A stretch of 64,000 nt of DNA from Cunninghamia lanceolata (taxonomy: Eukaryota > Streptophyta > Pinopsida > Cupressales > Cupressaceae), in contig BSBN01000829.1 of assembly GCA_027924645.1 (NCBI GenBank), forward strand, positions 1,860,001 to 1,924,000, read 5' to 3'. A program made the position numbers and the translations under genes. The notes beneath the pieces are model-generated. The model was not told the DNA's origin. It searched no databases and saw only the letters and a program-made list of their open reading frames with translations. This document shows, in pieces, positions 56,737-64,000 of the stretch. The first letter of the stretch is position 1. Every line of letters starts with the position of its first letter.

Positions 56737-59700
56737 TCACACTGATGAATCCAGATGGTTGGCATCTCCCAAAGGATCCCTTCTTTGCCTAGGGTGAAAT
56801 GTTGCATTCGCTATATATTCCACTTCAGGTGTGATTACAGGTTTCCGTTTCTGAGATTCCCTCTTATCTGTAACATTGGAGTTGGATAGTCCTAAAGATT
56901 GCACGCACATAATTGCTTTGGCATCAGCAATTACTGCAGGGCTGTGTTCTGAAGCATATAGAATCCTTTGAACTGCAGAAACTACCTGCATAAAGAAGAG
57001 AACAATTGAACTAAATTGTAAGGTAAGGTATTCGGTAACCAACAGCTTGTATGAACAGGCCTGATAAAGGCATAACATGAGAGCTTCAAAGCCGAAAAGT
57101 CATTTGAAGAATCATGAAAATTCATTTTCACTCGAACATCTTCTTCTCAATATTGGCAGTCAAAGAATACAAACGAGACAGGAGACTTGTGCTCACAGGC
57201 AAATTTGTCACTGGTGGGTTTTGGAACAGAATTTCAATGTTTCTTAATTTTGCAAAGTAAAATTCTCTTTCCTTTTCCAAGCTAGCCACAGACACCTGTA
57301 ATTCAGTAATCTGCAAGATGGAAAGATTGTAGTAATGAAATGCATGCTGATTAAAAGGATTTAAGACATGATTTGATATACAAAAAAAATAAGGCATTTG
57401 ATATAAACCTGCTCATTAAGCTTCTGAATCTGTGCTGGAACAACTGGAACTGGATGAGCAGCAGAGATCATTTGCTCCCCTGCTGTTGATGGAGACATCT
57501 GAGCATTTCCAAAAGTATTACTGTGGACTTTTCTTGTTGCCTTGTGTACTTCATTGGCAACAGGAGTTTCATGTCGCCTGGTGCCTGAAACTGCATGGTG
57601 TTTGGACGCAGAGCTTGCCTTCTTATTAACTTCTCTACCCCCTTTACACACTTCTCTTCGTTCCAAAGCATTGTAACTGAAACACCACAAATAAAAAATT
57701 GCAAAACCTTCTCAAAATCATTTTGATTGAACAAGGAAAGCAAAAGGTCTTATAGCAAAGAAAGCTCGCCTTCTTGTTAACTACTTTACCCCCCTTTATA
57801 CACTTCTCTTTATTCCACTTCTCTTTGTTCCAATGCATTTTAACTGAAATACCCCCAAATAAAAAAATCCAAAATTACCCCCCTTTATACACTTCTCTTT
57901 ATTCCAATGCATTTTAATTGAAATACCCCAAATAAAAAAATCCAAAACCTTCTTAGACTCACTTTGATAGAACAAGGAAATCAAGAGGTCTTAGGAAGGG
58001 GTCTCATGGAGGGGACTGCTTCCTAAATTATCTCAGCGATGTTGCTGAAATTGTTTAGGAGCATTTTAAAACAAGCCTCCCATGAATTCATGGATGTCAG
58101 TGGTCTCATGAGGTTTTTAGTTTAATGCTAATTGATTTGGCAGAGATTTTTTAGGACCTACTAATTAAAAAGATTAAAAATCATCAAATAAAAAATTTAA
58201 AAATAGCTGCTTCTGTTTTGGAAGAGAAGATTCTAATTTATGTTGTAGCAATTTTTTGGATTTCATGAGACCCCTTACTCCACAAAAATAAATCCTCTAG
58301 CAGCTCCATGGGACCCCTTCCTTATAGCAGAGTCAGCAGTAGGGGTTCTAGCGCATAGACTTTTTGGCTACAGGGTCGTTTTGGCTACATAATGTAAACC
58401 GGTTCCTCAGAATTAGGAGGCACGGTTAACTGAAATCGCTAATTTTAGTAGTGAGTTGGAACGGCTGAGTCTTTTAGCCTTTTAGGGAACAACTGCTGTG
58501 TGCATACTATCTTTGGAAATTGCATATACTTATTTTAGGAGATTGCATACCCCTAGTCGGGATAGTTTTTAAATGGAATAGAAAATGCATCAGGTAGTTT
58601 TGGAGTCTTGGAGATGGGTCTGATGGAGAGCTTTTCTTTATCTGTAAATATAAGATATGTAAATGTCTACTTCTCTGAATAAAGAAGAAATTTACTGTTA
58701 TACTGTTAAATGTTTATCTGTAGGCCGTGTGTTTATGATGAATATTGAATCTTTCTTTGGTTGAGCTGAGACGCTGCATCACTACAGGGTCGTCGTAAAT
58801 CCAATCCTCCAACCAAGTTAATTTCCATTTCACCAAATCGGACCCACTGAATAACTGACTCCATTTAAACTCCAAGAGAACACACTCTTGCCCGTAATGT
58901 GAAACCGACACAGGACATAGGTAACCTAAAACCCTAATGGTTGCAGGTTTGACTGACATAACACTCCCTTGAACCCCAATTACTAAATGTATACCCTCAA
59001 TCTGTAGAGCGCTTTATCAATGGCAGCTACATATTTATTTATGCACTATCAATAGAAAAATGGAAAGAGGAGAGTACGCATTCGCAATCCCGACATTGAC
59101 AGAGTCACAGTATCGTTTCAGCCATTGCAGGAACTCCAGATTATCAAGCGTCCTGCCTTTTATTAGTTTATTCACCTCAATTTGCTGCAATAGACACACT
59201 CTTGCCCCTAATGTGCAACTGACACAGGAAACAGATAAATTTAAACCCTAAAGGTTGCAAGTTTGACTAACCTAACACTGTATACCCTCAATCTGTAGAG
59301 CGCTTTACCACTGGCCACTTCATTTTTATTTATGCATTATCAATACAAAAATGGGTTCAGAGGAGAATACTTAAATTCATAATCCCGCCATTGACAAAGT
59401 CACAGGATCGTTTCAGCCATTGCAGCAACTCCAGTTTATCCAGCGTCCTGCTTATTTTTTAGCTTATTCACCTCAATTTTCTGCAAAAGGCACACTCTTG
59501 CCCCTAATGTGCAACCGACACAGGACATAGATAACTTAAAACCCTAAAGGTTGCAGGTTTGACTAACCTAACACTCCCTCAAACCCCAAATACAAAATGT
59601 ATACCCTCAATCTGCAGAACGCTTTACCACTGGCCACTACATATTCATTTATGCTTTATCAATAGAAAAAGGGAAAGAGGAGAGTACTTATTCATAATCC

Positions 59701-60210
59701 CGCCATTGACAGAGTCACAGTATCGTTTCAGCCATTGCACGAACTCCAGATTATCAAGCGTCCTGCCTTTTATTAGCTTATCCACCTCAATTTGCTGCAA
59801 AAGACATAAAAACAAATTATTTCATTTCTCTCAATACCCACACAATCAAAACAAAGAAAAAAGTCGGGCATGGCCTACCTTGGATATTTTAAGCTTGTTG
59901 AAGACATCATGAAGAACCTTATAGTTCTGACTCATTTCATATTCATTCTTGGCATCAAAATTAACCTTGTGCATTGGCACTACTCCTGGATGTGTGGCAT
60001 CTATTAACTGGCAGTGCACTGCTCCAGATGCAACCTATAGACCAAAAAAATAGCCACATTATTTATTTTCTACTTCATAGCTGATAAAGCACAAAAAAGA
60101 CCAGAAAAAATGAAACATATTACATCTTCAACTTTGTGAAGATGGAGATTGAGGGTGGTATTGATCCATTGAAGGATTTCATTCCTGCCAACAAAATACC
60201 CTGCATCCAT
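56737..60210 (-). CDS. EB1: Microtubule plus-end-binding protein EB1 (EB1c-like), six coding exons
   Basis: Exons on the minus strand: 60234-60124, 60034-59879, 59794-59688 (alternative 59184-59078), 57676-57409, 57310-57197 and 56985-56737; all introns are GT-AG. The predicted protein is about 327 aa from the ATG at 60210, a normal EB1 length. The N-terminal CH domain ([60 protein letters not shown]) binds the growing microtubule lattice. The EB1 dimerisation coiled coil ([20 protein letters not shown]) ends with [11 protein letters not shown]. The tail is basic ([12 protein letters not shown]), as in plant EB1c types, and lacks the acidic tyrosinated end. The codon where the usual ATG would sit is ACG (60234), so the first in-frame ATG is at 60210. 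Exon 3 is tandemly repeated. Confidence 0.92.
57765..57925. repeat. Two partial tandem copies of the EB1 exon 4 5' edge and adjoining intron
   Basis: CCCCTTTATACACTTCTCTTTATTCCA...AATGCATTTTAA(C/T)TGAAATACCCC occurs at about 57785-57855 and 57876-57930, mirroring 57640-57690 at the real exon 4 acceptor. The first copy keeps the TTTCAG acceptor (AG at 57844-57845) but is followed by TTAAAATGC, which gives a stop in the EB1 phase. The second has lost the AG. Confidence 0.85.
57931..58880 (-). other. EB1 intron 3 interior
   Basis: Between exon 3 copy c and exon 4. An 81-codon chance frame at 58714-58959 overlaps the tandem intron repeat and is not supported as coding. GTCTCATG(G/A)...GGACC motifs recur at 57990-58020, 58265 and 58310, with no further structure recognised. 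Confidence 0.5.
59078..59184 (-). CDS. EB1: EB1 exon 3, copy c (intact alternative exon)
   Basis: 107 nt, open in the same phase as copy a: [20 protein letters not shown] then [15 protein letters not shown] plus two bases. The acceptor is TATTGCAG and the donor GC|GTACTC. It differs from copy a by Asp to Asn, Val to Leu, Gly to Val, Met to Ala and, at the junction codon, Asn to Ala. Because 107 is not a multiple of three, using both a and c in one transcript would shift the frame, so they can only be used alternatively. Confidence 0.85.
59371..59480 (-). pseudogene. EB1: EB1 exon 3, copy b (broken)
   Basis: The splice sites are kept (TTTTGCAG acceptor, GTATTC donor). The copy is 110 nt, and an extra base after the seventh codon shifts the frame. 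Reading in phase from exon 2 gives [14 protein letters not shown] and then TAA. Inclusion would truncate the CH domain. It is either a decayed duplicate or a poison exon. Confidence 0.88.
59688..59794 (-). CDS. EB1: EB1 exon 3, copy a (intact)
   Basis: 107 nt encoding [20 protein letters not shown] then [15 protein letters not shown] plus two bases. The acceptor is TTTTGCAG and the donor AA|GTACTC. Spliced to exon 4 at 57676 it gives GGIMN-NYNALERR, matching the EB1 CH-domain end. This is the copy nearest exon 2. Confidence 0.9.
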
Positions 60211-60234
60211 CAGTCCAATCTTGGTCACTGCCGT

Positions 60235-60749
60235 TTCTGTGTAAATTTACCTATTAACGAGCCCTTTCCTAAAATCTTTTGGGGACATAAAACGCTAACA
60301 GTATAGCCGTTGGAGCCTGGAGGGCTTTTATTTTGAAGTTCCTTTTAACTCCCTTACAGTTTCAAATTGCCATTACGTGTATTGTCATCATCTACCTCTC
60401 GTATAGACATCGTCATCGTATATGAAGTTTAAACCAAAGCATTACCCCATGTCCCATGCCGTTGATTAAGTTACTTTGCTTAAATTTAAGCACTTGGAGT
60501 GGCCCCATAGAAATTTATAATTATGGGAAAAGGATAATATAAAATCTTTCTCTATTTTTGTTATTGCAAATAAGCTTTGGAAAAAAGGCTGAAAGTAAGC
60601 TGCAAGTGCATAATGAAAAATATGCCATGTGGCTGTATATATTTCCTTCCTTTTTTTTTAATTTTCTTCTAAATTAAAATAATTAAGATAATTTATTTTT
60701 TATTTTTTATATAATTAAAAACTACAAATTAAGATAATAAAATATTCAT
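60235..60749. other. EB1 5' flank
   Basis: Should contain the EB1 promoter and 5' UTR on the minus strand. I cannot pick out a convincing TATA box or transcription start. It becomes AT-rich beyond 60640. Confidence 0.4.
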
Positions 60750-60870
60750 GGGGTCACTGGGTCCACAAATATCTCCTAAAAAAAGCTAGCCAAAATAAGC
60801 TAAGCAGACATGCGGGGTCACTGGCTCCACAAATATCTCCTAAAAAAAGCTAGCCAAAATAAGCTAAGCA
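60750..60870. repeat. 57-base direct repeat, two copies 64 bases apart
   Basis: GGGGTCACTGG(G/C)TCCACAAA...AGCTAAGCA occurs at 60750-60806 and 60814-60870 with one mismatch. Confidence 0.93.
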
Positions 60871-63780
60871 ATGGCATGGGGACATGCCCTTAGCACGACA
60901 TTTGGTGCGTAGCAGTCCCATTAAGTATCAACCCAAACATAAAATCTAATTATTAAGATGGGGTCCCACAAGGGGGCTTGGGCTTTCTTTTTTTATTTCA
61001 ATGATAATTGTATGGAATTGAAAAATTAAGTTTTCATATTAAAATGATTTTTTTTGGGTAAAATAAGAGTTTTATATATATACACACAAATTTTGAGTTT
61101 GTATTGGGAAGGAGCATTGAAAGTTTTCTCTATCAATTTAAAGATTTCTATTTTTATGTAGGAGCTTGCGTCTCTTTTTTAAATTTAAAAATATTAAGAG
61201 TAGGGTTCCATGCAACTGTTTTAGTAAATTTTCTTTAGCATGTACTATTTAGATTTTTTCCATATATAATTTGAGCCTTACCTCTTCATCTATAGTTGTA
61301 ATTTTAATTTCTAAATTGCAATTACTCCATTATTTTAAGAGAAGATTCTAAATTATATGAACTTTTATTAAAAAAAATATGTGGGACCATCTTTCCTCCA
61401 AAAGTTAAACATCAAGCAATGATATGGGACCATGTTGTAATCTCTATTTGCATATAATTACTATATTTTTTTATGCAAGAGCATCCCAGGGTATAAGAGC
61501 AATCTTGTATCACCCTTGAAATGTTTCCTTTTCCTTGCTTGTTTTGTTTGTGGGTTTTCAATATCATTCTAGTCATCACTCAGTCACTGCAGATCCTAAT
61601 GCATTTCACTGCAATTGCATCTTGCCTCACAGTTGGAAAATACATATTCTACATTAAACCTATAGCGTTACATCCAAATCTTAGAAGATAGAATTGATCA
61701 CCACAAAGCCATATAAAGTTCTAGACTCACCACTGGGCATAATAGGATAACAATCAATTTAATTAGTCATGACTTGTGGTAACTTTCTAAGGCATGCAAC
61801 AACAAAGGAACATGTTTCTAAATTCATTGGGCCTAAGAGAGCTTACGGTATGAACTACATTAGATTGATTGATCCATCATCATTGCATTCATTCTAGAAG
61901 ATTCCATTTACATGTTTGGCCAACTACACATTTTGTTGGGCATTGAGCTTTGAGCCTCCTTGTGGCTGACTAAGATCATTCCTGAGGCTAGGAGCTACTA
62001 TATAATCTTTTCTCATGATCATTTGGAAGCTAGCAAAGAATGTAGGAAGATGGTGGATAGTTCAACATGGGCATTGAATTGATATACCAATTAAATTATG
62101 TAATTCACACATCATGTATCATTTGTAATCAAATGGTTTGCGGTATAGCATTTTGTGAAGCCCATTGCAACAGACTATAATTCTTCTGACTGTGAATAAT
62201 AAAGATCATGTTGTTCATATTATTTCACTAAGTTCTTTTGTATGTTTGTTGATTTAGTTGTATGGTTGGATAATCCTTCATTAGACCCTCTGACTATGAT
62301 TGCATTAAATTTTCATCTAAAAATCATCAATTCCATTTAAAATTTCTTAATAGAAAACAATTTATAACTCCATCAAACCTCAAACTCGCAATTTTCTTCA
62401 ATAATTTAGTAAGAATTTTTAACTAACCCCTCCATAAAGTTATAGCCTGTAGTACTATATTTAATTAGTAAAACATATATATTAGTACTTAGTTTAGTGC
62501 ATAAAATGAAAAGCATTCTATTCATATCTATAAAGGGTGCCAATGGCCATGGACTAAAGTGATTTCCCCTAGTCACAACACATCCAAGTCAATGCAAAAG
62601 ATAGTTTCATGTCTTGTACAGTGTTTTCATTATGACCACATTCTAATCCTTCTCCTTTTCAATCTTATTCTAATGTTGTCACACTTTGTGAGACAAATTT
62701 TTCCAACAACATTTTGTCCCTCCTATAAAATCTTTAAAGCACATCAACTCAAACAAAATAAAATAAATCTTTATGTTGCATAAAAACTACTCTTTTTTAT
62801 TTCACATATTTTTGACTCCCAATTTTTTAGGGATTTCAAATATTATTATATATGCCAAGCTGATAAGTTGCATAGAAAGGGCAACCAAAAACTAACTAGG
62901 TGATAAGTCTTTTTGTTGATTTATCTTTGAATTATGTTGAATATGCAATGTAAATGAATTAAATAAATAAATATATAATTATGGAGATATGGTATGTTCC
63001 AGTGTAATGTTTGATTTAGAAATTTGAAGTTATCTTATTCTTGTGGGTTAAATTTTGATGAGGATTACATGACACTAATAATGTGTAAGCTTATTGATAG
63101 AATTTGTGTTTGTAGATCTATCTCTTTCTAAAAATAAGGAAATGAAGAAAATATAACTACTAAATTAATTAGAAGAAAAAATATTAGAAAGGTTATTCAT
63201 ACTCTAATCACTTTAATTGAACCCTGGTCTTTACTTAAACAATGAGATGAAGTGTTATTCAATTAGAGGATGTGGACCCCATTGTTGTTGTGCTTTATTC
63301 CATAGTTGTTTTAGATCTCAACATGTTGATCATGTGAATCACATGTTATTTACAAGAGTTATGAGGTTCATAATGTTATTTGTAGGGGTACTGTAAGCAC
63401 TAAAAAGATGCATGGGCCTACATGGTAATCCTATGATGAGCTAAGATCCTAAACACGTACATGTAAGCATGTAAATATGACATCTCAGCATGCATTCTTC
63501 TTGGTGACATGTGGATTGGACTCTTTTTCACTTTCCTCCTTTGTTTTTCCCTTGCTAACTTGTGCATTTTTATCCTTTCTCCTTTCATCCTTCATCGATT
63601 ATTTGTTTTCTTCACTTTCTGGCCTAGTTGTAGGACCTATGAGTATTGTTTCCTAGGAAACCTTCGTCTTATGGACCTTTTTCATTATTTTCAAGACTTT
63701 AGAGACCTCAAACTAATTTTTTGATTTCATCCCCAACCCTAGTTTTTGCTCACCTTCCATCCTGACCTGGTCACCTGCTA
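60871..63780. other. Intergenic sequence, nothing recognised
   Basis: AT-rich sequence with short chance ORFs on both strands (for example 62559-62783 and 63509-63724 plus). None has a domain, plausible splice context or repeat partner here. A (TA)n(CA)n run lies at about 61073-61087. Confidence 0.5.
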
Positions 63781-63788
63781 TTGTTTTT

Positions 63789-64000
63789 GGGTCGCCCCCC
63801 AGGTGACCACCTTGCTAATGTGGGCGACCACCCCTTCTATCATCTTTTGGCAAAACAAAGTTGTCAAGTCTCCTCTTCAACCTCCCAGAACCACTCTCCA
63901 ACCTTCATCTTTCACCTAGACATTCATTCAACACTAGTCACCCCCTTTTGACCATGGTCACCCCTGGGTGACCACTTTGCAAATGTGGGCAACCCTGTCA
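63789..64000. repeat. Two copies of a GGTGACCAC-TTGC-AATGTGGGC motif at the window edge
   Basis: CAGGTGACCACCTTGCTAATGTGGGCGACC (about 63800-63829) and TGGGTGACCACTTTGCAAATGTGGGCAACC (about 63966-63995) are about 165 bases apart. Each is preceded by a GGTC(G/A)CCCC run. They probably belong to a repeat that continues beyond the window. Confidence 0.7.

Larger units (their letters stand above)
58881..59804. repeat. Three tandem 296-314-base units, each with intron sequence and one EB1 exon 3 copy
   Basis: Units begin CACACTCTTGCCC at 58881, 59195 and 59491. Each has the intron text CGACACAGG...AACCCTAA...GGTTGCA(G/A)GTTTGACT and TATACCCTCAATCTG(T/C)AGA, then the exon. The intron and exon parts were duplicated together. 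Confidence 0.93.

Noticed and set aside
57128..57196. Read-through of EB1 exon 5 to a stop (..[20 protein letters not shown])
   Set aside because: A GTGAGC donor at 57196 and an acceptor at 56986 join NLP to [11 protein letters not shown], which matches the EB1 family; the read-through is intronic.
58714..58959. 81-codon minus ORF within the EB1 region
   Set aside because: Overlaps the tandem intron repeat unit, does not match EB1, and breaks splicing between exon 3 and exon 4.
62559..62783. Small plus ORFs in the right-hand intergenic region (also 63509-63724)
   Set aside because: No domain, splice context or compositional support in AT-rich sequence.

Overview
This 64 kb window is plant nuclear DNA, most likely from a gymnosperm (inference). 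Spliced genes, tRNA-iMet primer-binding sites, long AT-rich introns and a dense stack of old nested LTR retrotransposons point to a large, repeat-rich seed-plant genome. Two host genes frame the repeats. A terminal exon with stop codon and poly(A) signal lies at 61-249 (+, unidentified). An EB1 microtubule plus-end-binding protein gene lies at 56737-60234 (-).

Almost everything from about 340 to 54430 is layered retrotransposons, which I name A-I. A decayed minus-strand Ty3/gypsy gag-protease element (F) is the substrate; its pieces lie at 2140-4863, 47042-48080 and 50935-51350. F was cut by copia element A (+, LTRs 4864-5988 and 45868-47037, TSD ATTTC) and by internally deleted copia element G (-, 48081-50934, TSD CTTCT). 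Element I (-, gypsy gag, PBS and LTR, 340-2135) truncates F's other end. A was interrupted three times: by B (-, 8642-31846, TSD AAGAG), D (+, 32735-38850, TSD GAGAT) and E (-, 40796-45805, TSD GAGAC/GAGGC). B was in turn interrupted by C, a minus-strand Ty3/gypsy element with 4.5 kb LTRs (12949-26905, TSD TGTTT). Element structure is therefore readable as F > A > B > C, with D and E as separate insertions into A. All coding regions in these elements carry stops or frameshifts.

B and D look non-autonomous. They have good LTRs and target duplications, but no protease, integrase or reverse transcriptase is visible; instead they carry ORFs I do not recognise. C's LTR contains a dense array of short palindromes, present in both LTR copies.

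51351-54425 is a roughly 2 kb unit duplicated in tandem (no gene), followed by a tandemly duplicated scrap of LINE reverse transcriptase (54528-55020). The EB1 gene has six coding exons. The most interesting host signal is a threefold tandem repeat of its third exon: two copies are intact, 107 nt long and interchangeable in phase, and the middle copy is broken. This is the architecture expected of mutually exclusive exons. The 3.7 kb to the right of EB1 holds only short repeats and no gene that I can support.
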